The notes: a model not told the origin generated them from the sequence alone. Positions 43,301 through 53,739 are shown, counted from the first letter of the stretch. The stretch: DNA of 64,000 bases from Undaria pinnatifida (GCA_012845835.1 JABAKD010000008.1:15863223-15927222), one strand, 5' to 3'. Numbers and translations: made by a program.

Positions 43301-44713
43301 GCTTTTGTGCCTCTAGACCCAGGCTACGGTAGGGGGGTCCCCTTTTGGGCCTTTTATTTCAGTGGCTAGGGGTCACTCGCGCGAGTAACCCCTTCGTTCC
43401 CATGCAATCTTACGTTTTCTTTATGTTTTACGTTGACGAAATCAATCCGCAATGCAAAGGTGATCTGAGCTGCGGCAAACCAAGTTCCTAAACCATCTTC
43501 ATCCGTAGGGTACAGAGCTACTCGTGCGTGTGGCTCAAACACACCAGTGAAAATGGGGGGACCCCCCCTACCGTAGCCTTGGTCTCTACAACACCGGCCG
43601 GCTCTGGCATACTTCGGTAGTACCACACTACAAATAGTCGCGAGACGCATATTACACGCACTTCCTGTTGGAAATCTGTTCTGGTACGGAACAACGGGAC
43701 AACAGACAAAACACCGCCCGTCGTTGGTAAACCGCGCTTCCATCAGCGGCGCACGTCCTACTAAATTCTGCGCGTTTCTCGTTGAACTAGAAAGCATACG
43801 CACGTGTATATTACCTTCCGTGTGGCTACAGAACGATCAACCTTTGCTGGGGGACAACATACTTGGAATTAATGGTGGAAAGTTTTTTTTTTGTGGTTTG
43901 AGCTCCTAACGTCACTGGGGAAAGGTTTACCTACCATGGTTGTATTGTACCAATCACTCACCGCCAGCGGAAGCAAGGTCGCCCCCAAAATCCCCGGTGT
44001 ACGGAGATGCCCTGCCTTTGGCTCTATCGTCCTTTCGAGAATGGCAGAGAGAGCATCATTGTCGCGATTCCTCTGTTGTCCCTTGATGCGCCGGTGCTGA
44101 CACAACTTCTGCAGCGCTACAACGGGCCACAGGCTGTACCGCTGTTCCTTAGGGGGTTTCCGCTCGGATAACGGCAGGTCCTGCCTTCTCCTCTTGACAT
44201 TGGTTTCTCTTTCCTAGTCCCCGGTGTTCTCCCCTGAGATCGCTCTCCTGCCTCTGGCGATCGACTTTGGGCACCCTCGTCATCCGACGAGTCTTCGTCT
44301 CCGTCACTCACGTCGACGTCCACAGGACTCCGCGCTTGACCATGATTACGCCGAGCTGAGGTGCTTCTCGCGTTGCCCGGGTCATTCAGAATGCTCGAAA
44401 CAGGAGAAGCGGGGCCGGTAACGTCGAGTAATTCGTCTTCGGGCGCGGTGTCTACCAGAATTTCTGCCGTTCTCCGGTCATATTCACTGAGGAAACGTCG
44501 GATGTCCTCTACACTTGCGTTTGAAGGCAACTTGGGTAACGGTACGGCTCTAGATGAACTTCCTGCTGCCTGAGTAGGTTCGCCTGACCCACTCCCGCCA
44601 GCCGCAGACAAGCCAAATCCAGCCGCAGCCTCATCTTCTCCTCCGTCGCGTTGTCGGGCTGGACAAACAGCTGGCCTCACAGACCTTCTCGGCGAGCCTT
44701 CATTAGTAGCCAT
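39688..44713 (-). CDS. Harbinger-type accessory (Myb/SANT-like) protein gene, multi-exon
   Basis: I assemble five minus-strand exons: 44713-44312, 44213-43962, 42539-42131, 41686-41503 and 40308-39688. Introns 1 (GTGAGT...CTAG, 98 nt), 3 (GTGAGA...GTAG) and 4 (GTGATA...CCAG) join in matching phase. The join from exon 2 to exon 3 does not match in phase, so an exon between 43960 and 42540 is missing from the model. The product would be acidic and Ser-rich at the N terminus, carry a trihelix/Myb-like middle (RLVNIMVLPEF, VWVDLASAF, RKKLGTVVTNFEKSGMGE) and end in a charged coiled coil. PIF/Harbinger elements usually carry such a DNA-binding partner, which brings the transposase to the element and to the nucleus. 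Two single-base lesions (near 42400 and the G9 run at 40180-40188) may be real decay or sequence errors. Divergent from the transposase gene at 45075. Confidence 0.6.
41503..41686 (-). CDS. Accessory protein exon 4
   Basis: Acceptor CTCCGGTAG precedes 41686 and donor TCAG/GTGATA follows 41503. Reads DDFRISEDAQFVFLDPGTCY, KITPGKLLDMYNGTRKKLGT and NFEKSGMGEPFWNFCSG. It continues the domain begun in exon 3 in phase 0 and passes in phase 1 to exon 5, where the joined codons give CSG-DSDVFY. Confidence 0.65.
42131..42539 (-). CDS. Accessory protein exon 3 (start of DNA-binding-like domain; one frameshift)
   Basis: Acceptor CGCGCAG precedes 42539 and donor CCG/GTGAGAGG follows 42131. The first part reads ENPGDEGDSDISPGALIAMR and SDDILFEGKKYGVG. 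One base is then missing, and the second part reads QTLDALKKSGGEDNDG, LPRLVNIMVLPEFRPRM and SVWVDLASAFRDPNTP. The R-L-x-N-V, F and W-x-x-L-x-x-x-F spacing resembles the trihelix/Myb-SANT-like domain of Harbinger partner proteins. The long plus-strand frame over this exon is a shadow. Confidence 0.55.
42870..43250 (+). repeat. GTGG-rich repeat unit within intron of accessory gene
   Basis: GTACGTGCTGCTGCACTGCT, TTGGTCGGTGCGTGGTGGGT and ACCAACTAACTGCTCC match the units of the 17.9-18.8 kb array. It lies in the unmodelled intron between exons 2 and 3, so it probably inserted into the element. Confidence 0.55.
43322..43578. repeat. Inverted repeat pair (GGCTACGGTAGGGGG) with a central palindrome
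   Basis: GGCTACGGTAGGGGGGTCCC at 43322 has its complement at 43555-43578 (one extra G in the run). The flanking TCTAGACCCA and TTGGTCTCTACA extend the pairing. Between them 43369-43392 is a 24-bp near-perfect palindrome around ACTCGCGCGAGT. A minus frame through here (43803-43366) contains LPKYARAGRCCRDQGYGRG but is not joined to the gene. Confidence 0.55.
43962..44213 (-). CDS. Accessory protein exon 2
   Basis: Acceptor ACTAG precedes 44213. The 84 codons read ERETNVKRRRQDLPLSERK, EQRYSLWPVVALQKLCQHRR and RDNDALSAILERTIEP, ending LLPLA at a GTGAGT donor. It has a basic patch (KRRR) that could be a nuclear localisation signal. Confidence 0.5.
44312..44713 (-). CDS. Accessory protein exon 1 (acidic, Ser/Gly-rich N terminus)
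   Basis: ATG at 44713 (MATNEGSPRRSVRP). Residues about 60-90 (LPKLPSNASVEDIRRFLSEY) look structured; the rest is low complexity. The donor GTCGAC/GTGAGT ends the exon at 44312. The frame could instead read on to 44117 through an acidic SDGDEDSSDDEG stretch, so intron retention is possible. I prefer splicing because it enters exon 2 in frame. Confidence 0.55.
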
Positions 44714-45074
44714 AATACCCGTGCGTCAACGTCGCTGTGCTTTGGGGTCTTCGTGTGAGAGCAGAGCTCCTACTACTGTTGTGTGCCAGGCTCGGCTTAT
44801 CGTTTCATCTCACTACGAATGCCATTTTTGAATATCTGCCAGGTTTGCATGAAAAGTCTGTGGCGTTTTAAATGTAAATGTCACGAAACGTGAAATTTCA
44901 TCTTTATTGGTTAGGAATGAAATGTCAGGATTCGTGATATTTTGTCACACCCAAATGTCAGGATTCCTGACATTTCTTTTGTTCGTTAGGAACGGCCCTA
45001 GCTCTATAAATTGTCACGGAACCGTGACACAACGATTCAGCCTTCCCAATTACCCAAACACAAGGCGCAGAAAC
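44714..45074. promoter_or_regulatory. Bidirectional promoter/operator region with four palindromes
   Basis: These 361 bp separate the two divergent start codons. Four related inverted repeats lie on the transposase side: 44881-44893 (TCACGAAACGTGA), 44925-44937 (TCAGGATTCGTGA), 44953-44975 (a perfect 23-bp palindrome with core TGTCAGGATTCCTGACA) and 45012-45029 (TGTCACGGAACCGTGACA). All share TCA-(C/G)G-N3-4-C(G/C)-TGA. TATAAA at 45005-45010 sits 65 bp before the transposase ATG, and the last palindrome overlaps the position just downstream of it, where a bound protein could block transcription. The likely binder is the accessory protein or the transposase; this is inference. Confidence 0.65.
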
Positions 45075-45318
45075 ATGAAGAAAGCTATCGTTGGTGTCCT
45101 CGTCGTGTTCGGCATGTTTCTGACAGCAGGAGCTTCACTCTGTGCTCCCATGACACGGGCGCTTTTCTACGAGCCGCACCGAATGACATGGCCAGAGTTC
45201 AGAGAAGATCTACGTCGGCGCAAGGCTTTCCGCAGGACTGTTCGAATGTCCGAGGCGAGCTTCGTAAAGCTCGCTGATCTGCTTCGTCCAGCTATCCAAA
45301 AAAACGAGCGCTTTGGAA
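45075..45318 (+). pseudogene. Harbinger transposase exon 1
   Basis: ATG at 45075 follows a TATA box. The N terminus is hydrophobic (KKAIVGVLVVFGMFLTAG), unusual for a nuclear protein, so translation may begin later, for example at Met-25 (MTRALFYEP). Then FREDLRRRKAFRRTVRMSEA and SFVKLADLLRPAIQ match the RMS-x-x-xF-x-x-L-x-x-x-L-x-P segment of Harbinger transposases. The donor is GGAA/GTGAGT. Confidence 0.75.
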
Positions 45319-45348
45319 GTGAGTATCATGTGATGTACCCTGGTACCT

Positions 45349-46120
45349 GGTATACGAGTACGTAGTTTGTCTTCGCATCCCAAGGCTGTATCATCTGCAG
45401 TCCAGCTAGGTTGTAAGGGTATATACGAGTACGTAGTTTGTCTTCGCATCCCAAGGCTGTATCATCTGCAGTCCAGCTAGGTTGTAAGGGTTAGCACTCG
45501 CTTGGGGCATCCCCCATCTCATTTTTTTTTTTCTATCATCCGGCGGATGGGGAAACTCATCTACCATACCCTTTGTATGTGATAGTTTGTATGCCTGGTA
45601 CGTTGCACGGCAACTCGTGCTGCTGCAAGGCGATATGTACTCATGAACAAAAAAAAACTGTAAATTTGCAAAGTAACGAAGCATCAGCTGTGAGATCGAC
45701 TTTCCACAAAATACTGGCCATAGGACACATGTTACAACTACGAGTACGTGCTACCTACGAGTACGTGAAACCGGCACCAAGTACCTGGTATACGAGTACG
45801 TAGTTTGTCTTCGCATTCCAGGGTTGTACCTTTGCAGCCCAGCTACGTTGTAAGGCTCAACACGCGCTTGGAGCATCTCCCATCTACCATACTCTCTGTA
45901 TATGATAGTTTTTATGCCTGGTACGTCTCACGGCAGCTCGTGCGTGCTGCTGCAAGGCGGTATGTGCTCATCAACAAAAAACACCTGTACATGCGCAAAG
46001 TAAATACACATCAGCTGTGAGATCGATGTTTCACAAATCCTCGCCATAGGACACATGGAACGACTGCGAGTGCGTGCCACCTACGACTACGTGATACCGG
46101 CAGCAGGTACCTAGTATATG
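45349..46120 (+). repeat. Tandem repeats filling transposase intron 1
   Basis: A 72-bp unit starting TATACGAGTACGTAGTTTGTC occurs at 45351 and 45423, and again in part at 45790. A longer block running from CGCTTGG-GCATC-CCCATCT through GCCATAGGACACATG occurs at about 45497 and 45867. Both long blocks contain CATCAGCTGTGAGATCGA, the F1-tail motif. Confidence 0.7.
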
Positions 46121-46229
46121 GGTGCGAGGGTGTATCTTTCGTGGTTTACAGAGGGAGCTATGTGTTAGACTTATAGCAGCTGTTCGTACATACAGTAGTA
46201 GTCGCGTTAGGCAGTGCAAGGGTAGTGCA

Positions 46230-46285
46230 TTGCGGCAGGCAGGCGTTCGTTGCGGCAAGCAGGCGTGCGTTGCGGCAGGCACAGC
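46230..46285 (+). repeat. 20-bp minisatellite
   Basis: TTGCGGCAGGCAGGCGTTCG is repeated at 46230, 46250 and, partially, 46270 with one or two changes per copy. Confidence 0.75.
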
Positions 46286-46374
46286 AACGGGATGAGCAAT
46301 GCTGCTGTACTCCATAGGGTTGGAGCTCGGTCGAGGTGGACACTCAACATTCTATCGTTTTTGCTCTTACCCAG

Positions 46375-46481
46375 GACTGCGTTGCGCGAAGCATGGAGCT
46401 ATCAAGGTGGAAACCCGGCTGGCGATCGGCCTGCGAATGCCGGCGGGGGGTTCCTACCTGGATCTCCCCTACTTAAGGAGC
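46375..46481 (+). pseudogene. Harbinger transposase exon 2
   Basis: Reads GLRCAKHGAIKVETRL, AIGLRMPAGGSYLDLPYL. The L-x-x-x-L-R-x-x-AGGSY-x-D motif is characteristic of the region before the DDE domain. Phase 1 from exon 1 is kept across acceptor TTACCCAG. The open frame runs on to 46566, but those residues do not match. Confidence 0.8.
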
Positions 46482-46569
46482 GTTAATCATCTTAAATGGT
46501 CAGACGAATCCTACCCAACACAAGCGGTCGCAGATTGGCGCGACCCCTTCTTGCAGGATAAAAACTAAA

Positions 46570-49500
46570 CGGTTTGGCCTAGCCGGGTCTCATCAGGGGG
46601 CTAGTTGAGAAAACCATATTAAATAGACTGATTACGCAGGGATGACCCCGAGAAATTTACCAAAACGGTTGCCGTCCCCAAGCCCCAAGAATCTCATACG
46701 TCCACCTCATAATATGCTCAGTATCGTCCATCATCGGTGATCCAATACTCAAATGAGAACGGGAAATCTCAAAAAACATTATCTAACTGTCGAAAAAAAA
46801 GAACCTAGCGCACTAAATCATGAGATATCTCACCATTTTCCATAAAAAAGTGGTTCATCATAAAATCTCCGTGAAGGCGAAATTAACAACTGAAGTCTTC
46901 TAGTGTACCTTCCTCCCTGAATTGGTGTTCCTAGCCACCGCTTTCAGTACGTCGCAACGTCCGGACGTTTGTGGTTTGCAAATCACATGAAGTATCCGAC
47001 CAGCTCGCGAACGAGGCTAGTCTGTTTGAGACCTTCCCCGAGCGAGTTTCTCTTACTCGAATTAACGCATATATCACCATTCACCGCAAACCCTGCAGAC
47101 ATTTATCAAATCCCACAATATGTCACTCTATTTCAGAGTTGACTAGTCAACTGGTATTTCACGAATTCAACCGCGGGTTTCTTTCTGTTTCAGAGTACCG
47201 ACAGATCACAGCACAAACGCCTCGCTACACGTGAAAATGTTGTTGTATCGAGGGTCAAGTCATTCCGCATGTTCCTTCCCGGAAGAACGACACGTAACAT
47301 CACAGTGCTGCAAGAATGTTAGTCCACGCTGCGAATTGACGAGCTACCGCGATAAAGGAATAACGATCCTTTTAACTGTTTGCGAACCTTGCCTAAAACG
47401 CGTATATGGAATACGGTATAACGTAAACTGCAAAACAAACGCAGGTATATGGGCCATTTTCTTCTGTACTTAAAATGTTCGTATACTACGTACAAAAAGT
47501 GTTTGAGCACCTGTGGACTATAAGCAACCTACCCCATTCCCCCTGCCCATTGTTTTGCTCCGGCATACAGATACCCCTTACCATAATACTCTGCACACGC
47601 GCATAATGAGGGAAAAGGGAGTTGAGGGGGCGATCTAACAAAAGGGGGCTTAAACATATCCAAACTCCTATCAGTTATTATCAAGTCAAACATGTCAGGC
47701 TACCCTATTATCACATTCATACCTCCGTAGTCATAACAGGGACAAAATTTGCGTGGAATTTTCGGTTTTATAGAGAGGAATACATCCCGATATTCCACCA
47801 CATATTTTCTTATAACGCGTGGTGAGGGTACCATATTTTCCTCACTTCGTACCGGTTTCTTTCATTCGTGTATCACACTACGCTAGATCGCTGTTGTGGT
47901 TGACAGCCAGCTATTCTGGAAGAGGCCAGCATTGTACAACAAAGCCAAACTACCACGTATGTGGTATCATCTCTCGTGCGTGCCCTCGATTATGCTACCG
48001 CTGGCCCTAACCATAGCCCTACAGCCACCAACCGTCACCAATTCATCTTTTAAACCAGACGACGTATATCGCACCAGGTATTTTACGAGGAAGCTACACG
48101 GCGCACGTCCGAAATCAAATATTTAGTTTCGGATATGGCGAATTCGTTCTCACTTCCCTCTTCGGTGCGAGGGGCAGAATGGATGATTAAAAATGAACCA
48201 AAGTACGAAACTGTTGTACATACGACAGACAGAAAACATGGCTGAAACAAACAAGCGTTACTTACTGCTGACATAATCGATTTTCAACCCGTCAAACATC
48301 CTGAATCCTGTCCCTAGTAATCGGTTGATCAGCAGAGCCTTCATACCACGAGCAATCACGGTTGCTGGTCGTTGGGGCACGAGGGGCTGGGGGACAGGCA
48401 CAAGCATTTACCCTGCCCGTCCCTATGCCCAAGCTATCCGCCCTTTGCTATGATCAACGCTAAAAACAATACATCTTAACCGCAAAGAATGCGAGCCGCA
48501 ATGCGAAAATCATCGTCTCCGCCCCAAAGATAACATGTCGTAGCTACGTCAGTCAAATACTGCTGCTGTATAGTTAGCAGTATCATAGATCGCGACAGGT
48601 CATATGATGTATTTCACTCAGCAAAACTCAACTACCTGCTGTATTACTCAAGAATCAAGACAAAGCCCAGACAGAAGCAAGCGTTTTGGACGTGACCTGT
48701 GATTGTTGTATTAGTCTGGTGCAAACGGTTGGAGTGATTCTGCGCCTGGGTGTCTGTGCCTCCCACACCCAGCGTTCTCCATCGCAACCAGCCACCTTAT
48801 GCCAACCGCAACCGGGCCTACATATCAATGGGCTCAGGTGCCGGCGCTCCCACGGAGGCACAACAGATACTGCGCGCAGTTTAGTTACACAACCAAATAG
48901 TCGAGCCATCCCATCTCGCCCGTCTCAACCTCCACCGTCGTTTTACCTGCATCAACCACCATGCCTCGTCCCTTCGTCTGACACTGCTGCTGCAGCTGCG
49001 GCTGCTGCGGTGCAGTGCTCTCGCTCCTAGTCTCACGCGGTGGGATTTCGAGCTGTGACGTCCAAACAGAGGGTGGTGCCGCCCGAGGTTGTAGTTACTG
49101 CTGCTGCTTCGGTGGTAGCTGCAAGTGCTCGTGCTGCTCTCCCCTTCTCGTCTCGAATTCCACTATGTATCTCCTCGCTTCAACCACCAAAACCATCCGA
49201 TTTTCCTCCGACTCGAATTGCCGCTGCCTCTGCTGCGGCGGCAGCGGCTGAGGCTGCGCAGTGCTCTTACTCCCAGTCTCAAGTTGTGGGATTACGCGCT
49301 GTGACTCTGACCTAGCCACGCCCGCTCCCCTCTCTTGTATCTGACCTTGCTTCGGAACCTTTCGCATTTGCTCCTCCTTTAGTGAGGAGAAGCTGGAGAG
49401 CACGAGGAGGAGTTGCGAGTACTTGCGGATGATGCTCAATTCGACCTTCGACTCGATAAAACACATCCCATCCAGCGGAAATCTGGTCGACGGTCCGAAA

Positions 49501-50200
49501 ATCGTATTAGAAACCACCCTCGATTTCTTTCTCTAGGTGGTATCCTCTTGCCAGCAGTTCTTCCGGCTCTTTCATATTGGCCCCTTGAGAGCTCTCCGCT
49601 TTACTGCTGCCAACGCTTCCACGTCCACAGCGCTCATTTTGTCCTCGCCTTCGGGCAGGGTTCAAATAAGACACCCAGCTTGCTCCCTTTCACAGGGAGG
49701 GCTGTTTTCGTGATACCTCCAGCAAGCTCTCGTCCGCACAAGAGCCCACGTCACTCAACACCCTTTGCTTTCAACAGGGATAGTACCGCGTACGCGATAA
49801 TTACCGTGTTTGTTGATCCCTATGAAGCGCAGAGTGCTTAATCGTTGAGCAAACAGTAGTGCGGTAGTGAAGTCACCGGTATGAAGACAAGAAAAAGATG
49901 TACACAAATATATATATTATGTTGCTCCTAGCCAAGGATCAGCGTGGAAAGAAAAATACGCGCTCGGTAGAAGAAGAACAACGAGGTTTGACGGCAAAAT
50001 TGTCAAAGTAATTCCTCATCCCGATATCCAGCTACCATGTAGGAAGCCTATCATTGGAAACATCTAATACCGGGTATACTCAACTGTCATCATATCCGTC
50101 ATATCCAAGCATAAAATCAACGGTATCCTTGGTGTTCCGTGTTCCACTCACAGCTGGTTGTAACATATTGATGTTTGGTTGCCACACCAAGGTTTGGCGT
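46570..50200. other. Long transposase intron or insertion; no independent gene confirmed
   Basis: AT-richer to 48600, then C-rich. A frame at 48686-49315 is Ala/Pro/Ser-rich and is broken once by TAG at 49028. Within it GCAGTGCTCT-CT-CCAGTCTCA and the following GTGGGAT-CG-GCTGTGAC occur twice, 255 bp apart. I could not tell whether it is a decayed low-complexity gene or a simple repeat. Confidence 0.35.
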
Positions 50201-50207
50201 TTCACAG

Positions 50208-50334
50208 TCCACGGTGTACACCATCATGGAGAAGGTGGTCGACGCGATCAACAACACCCCTGAAGTCAGCCCGTTCTTCGTTTCGCAGACAGACGAAGAG
50301 TGACCATTGTTTTGCCACGGGATTCGAGGAAAAG
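50208..50334 (+). pseudogene. Harbinger transposase exon 3
   Basis: Reads STVYTIMEKVVDAINNTPEV and SQTDEE, then after a one-base shift DHCFATGFEEK. The S-T-V-Y, A-I-N and A-x-G-F spacing matches the linker between the AGGSY segment and the DDE domain. Confidence 0.7.
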
Positions 50335-50545
50335 GTACGTGTACTACAATAGCAACCTGTCACAGCCGCAGCAGTAGTCTGTGGCGTAGATATGCAAGCT
50401 GTACCCAAGAGGGTGAAGTCTACAGGGTTGTTTTTCGAAGGCAGGCCTGCTTATTCCTTCGTGAGGAACCTTGGTTCTGGTGTCCTGATGTGGCCCCCTC
50501 TGAAACACGCCCCCCCGGCCCTGTTCTTGCTTGCCCATACCTCAG

Positions 50546-51316
50546 GCTAAGAGCAACAACGAAATCTTCGACCATGCTGTGCCTGCCACAAATGGTCCGT
50601 TGATCAAAATGAATGAGCCGCCTACAAAGAGCGCCGTATCGTACTTCTCAGGCAGCAAGACGGCATTCGGCTTTAACGTACAGGCGACGTGTGATACCAA
50701 CGATCGCTTCTGCAACGTTTCGATCATCGCTCCGGGAGCTGCGAACGATTGGCCGGCGTCGACCCGATCTTCTCTCGCCAATGCAAATATGCGCCTTCCA
50801 GACGGGTACCACATCATCGGGGATGCGGCGTACCTATTCAGCGAGAGGTTTCTCAGGCCGTAAGCCGAGAAACGCTTGCCAAATGACCAGGACTCCTTCA
50901 ACGTCTACCTAAGCCAGCTGCGGGTGAAGATCGAACGGTCGCTCGGTATCCTTGTGTCGACGTGGGGCATTCTGTGGTGGCCACTCAGTGTAGGGTTCGC
51001 AGGCCGGACTGACCTGATCGTCGCCCTCCTCCACCTGTAAAAGTTCAGCCGAGATGAGCAAACCGAAGTGGTCGTGGCGGAAGAAGACTACAAGACAGAA
51101 AAGGGGCGAATCCTACTGGCGACAGGTGGGGTTCTGCCGCCTGCGTACATGAGTGCGGTCCAACCGGCAGGCCCAGCCGCCAAACCCACACGGAGCGACA
51201 AAACTCCCACGAGTGCGGCAGCCATTTCGCTCTTAGCCTACACCAGACAGTTCCGCCCGAAAGAGAATATTCCCAGGAACGCCTACATTACTACGCGTTG
51301 TCTAATGCGTAGGTAG
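50546..51316 (+). pseudogene. Harbinger transposase exon 4 (DDE domain, two stops)
   Basis: Reads NEIFDHAVPATNGPLIKM (Asn where the first Asp should be), YFSGSKTAFGFNVQA, APGAANDWP, DGYHIIGDAAYLFSE, TAA, SFNVYLSQLRVKIERSLGIL, LLHL, TAA, and a basic/Thr-rich tail to TAG at 51314. The frame is unbroken by indels over 770 bp; only substitutions inactivate it. Confidence 0.85.
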
Positions 51317-51700
51317 AGAGTTTGTCGGCATCCGAGCGTTGTACGGCGGGGGCGATTGTGCGGTACAAAGATGATGGGAATGGCGTGTGGAGGATGGGAG
51401 GTGTGCCGGAGTATAACCTATTAGAGATTGACGTGATGGTGGTTAACGGGTGAGCGTTGAGCCAGAGAAGGGACGGGTGTCAACCGTGGTGATGGATGTC
51501 TGATGACATTGCCATATTAATACTGAGGCGGGGGGGGGGGGGGGCTTTGGTTGTTTGATTTGATACGTACACCTGACAGCGTGGTTTTTCTATTTCGTGG
51601 CTTTCTGATTACAGATCGTGAGTTCTAAGACAGCTGCTGATACCCGCCCCCGCCCCCCAGTTATTATTGTTTGTCGAGCGTCAGAAACAAAAGACCCACC
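51317..51700. other. No gene recognised; G-tract
   Basis: Contains a G-run near 51530-51545 and a C-rich patch at 51645-51660. This is where the right end of the Harbinger-like element should lie; no terminal inverted repeat was identified. Confidence 0.3.
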
Positions 51701-51709
51701 CCCTCTATC

Positions 51710-53095
51710 TGGGTTTGTATATTGATAGGAGTTTAATCGTGTGTTTTATCGTGAGAGTACCCTTGGAGCGGCCGGACCCTGTTTTGTATTTTTGAATAGA
51801 AGTGCAGCGTGTTGGCCGTGGAGCGTCAGAAACGACCCTCCCTCTTCTATTATTTTCCAATCCTGCCTGACGAAGCAGTGGAGGGTGTAAGTTTGCGGTT
51901 TTTTGTGAGAGTACCACGGTGCAGAGGGCCCCCTTCTTTTTTGTTTGAATAGGAGTGCAAGGAGTTGTTCGTCCATCGTCCGTAACGAACCCATCCTCCC
52001 CTCTCGGTTTTTCCTTCTCAGTCTGATCAAGCAGTGGCAGGTGTAACTTTGGTTTGCCGTGATAGGTCATCGGTTCAGCTGGCGCCCCCGTTTTTTTTTC
52101 GAATAGGAGTCCAGTGTATTGGTTGTCGTACCTCCCCCCCCCCCATTTGTTTTCGACTAGTCTGGTCAAGCCGTGGAGGGTGTAACTTTTTCGTTCATCG
52201 TGAGAGCACCACGGTGAGCTCGCCCCCGTCTTTTTGTTTTGAAGAGGTGTCCAGGGTATTGGGCGTCGATCGTATGAAACAACCCCCCCCCCCCTCGATT
52301 TTTTCCTCTCAGCCAGGCCAAGGAGTGGGGGGGTGTAGCTTTATGGTTTATCGTGGCAGTAGCCCGGTGCAGCTGGCGCCCCCTCCTTTTGTTTCAAGAG
52401 GAGTCCAGGGTATTGGTTGTCGATTCACCCCCGACGCCCCCGGTTTTTCCCCCAGTCTGGTCAAGCAGTGGAGTGTGTAATTTTATGGTTTATCGTGATA
52501 GTAACACGGTGCAGCGGGCGCTCCCTCCTTTTGTTTTTAGGGGAGTCCAGGGTATTGGTTGTCGATTCCCCCCCGACGTCCCCGGTTTCCCCCCCCAGTC
52601 TGGTCACCCAGTGGTGTGTGTAATTTTGTGGTTATCGTGAGAGTACGCCGGTGCAGCTGCCCCCCCCCTTTGAATATATAATATAGCATTTCAATGTATT
52701 GGTTGTCGATCGTCTGAAACAAAGCCTCCCCCTCCATTTATTTCTTTCCAGTAAGATGAAGCAGTGGAGGGTGAAAGTTAGTTGTTTTTCGGGAGAGTAC
52801 CCCGGTGCCAGCTGCCCCCCGTTTTTGTTTTTATATGAGTGCAAGGTGTTGCTTGTTCATCGTCAGAAACGTAGCCCCCCCTCCCCTACCATTTCCCTCT
52901 GCGTGTCTATGGTCATACGATTTCGGCCACGCACGATTTCAACCCCCGCCCACCTATCCCCTGCCCATGCCGGTTTCCTCCCAGCCTCATAACGAACGGA
53001 GTGTGGATTGTTTTCTGTGATCGCTGAAGAATCCCGGTATAGCTGCCTCCTTGCTTTTTTATAGGAGTGCCTGCGATTATCAAGCGTATGAATAG
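51710..53095 (+). repeat. Tandem array, 140-155-bp unit, plus orientation
   Basis: AAGCAGTGGAGGGTGTAA-type blocks occur near 51876, 52027, 52167, 52319, 52458, 52601 and 52756, each followed by TTTATCGTGAGAGTACC, CGGTGCAGCTGGC-CCCC, GAGTCCAGGGTATTGG and CGTCTGAAAC or a C-run. One plus frame stays open across several units, giving VYRDSTTVQL and FRGVQGIGCR peptides. Confidence 0.8.
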
Positions 53096-53735
53096 AAAGT
53101 GCTCTTTCCCCCAATATGGATGCGCCAGCAGTTTTTTATCTATGATATATGGAGCGTACATGTTCGTTTCTTGTAATGAAGGAGACGATGGAGAGCCTTC
53201 CGCCTACTTCTTGTTTTCCGTTATTTGTTTGCAACAGAGCAGTAGGTTGCCCAGCTTTTACCTGTAAGTAAGTGCTTCTCTACCCGCGTTTTGTCCTACT
53301 CGGTTTACGATGGGGGGCATGGCGTCGGGCGTTTGCACAAATACATTGAGCAGGTGGAAATGAATACGAGGGATACTCATGACGTCACTGGACCTGTGAA
53401 CATCTACGTTTCACAGGACGTGTTCGCGATACGACGACGCATAGTACCTACTGGAGATCATAATAAACATAGTTCCGCGCCACGATGACCCAGCTCAACG
53501 ACTTCAAATAGGTATTTGAGGGCTCCTGTATCGGATTCAGCCACGATATCTTCTGATTGAAACCCACACGTGTCCCAAGCTGAAATGCATACGTTCCCGA
53601 GGGAGTAATTTTCTTATACTGGAGAGGCTTATTAGCCGATATATTACTGTGGTTTGATGGGACAACAACCAAAACAGGGAGTACACTCGTTTGTCAATAT
53701 CGAATACCCCGTATGCTCTGAAAACTTCACTTTAA
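53096..53735. other. Spacer between the two inverted arrays
   Basis: Unique sequence with no supported gene; frames of 60-75 codons only. It separates the plus and minus arrays. Confidence 0.35.
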
Positions 53736-53739
53736 AAAT

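Larger units (their letters stand above)
45075..51316 (+). pseudogene. PIF/Harbinger-type transposase gene, multi-exon, decayed
   Basis: Four exons join in consistent phase: 45075-45318 (donor GTGAGT), 46375-46481 (acceptor CCCAG; donor GTTAAT, weak), 50208-50334 (acceptor CACAG; donor GTACGT) and 50546-51316 (acceptor CTCAG). Together they give the usual order: N-terminal helix region, AGGSYLDL segment, linker helix, DDE domain. Lesions: a one-base shift near 50302, Asn for the first catalytic Asp (AAT at 50591), and in-frame TAA at 50861 and 51038. The second Asp (50822) and the Glu (50933) remain. The 3.7-kb second intron is long and filled with repeats. Divergent partner of the minus-strand accessory gene. 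Confidence 0.75.

Noticed and set aside
51710-53095. CRISPR-like array
   Set aside because: Units are 140-155 bp with no short identical repeats separated by unique spacers, and the context is eukaryotic.
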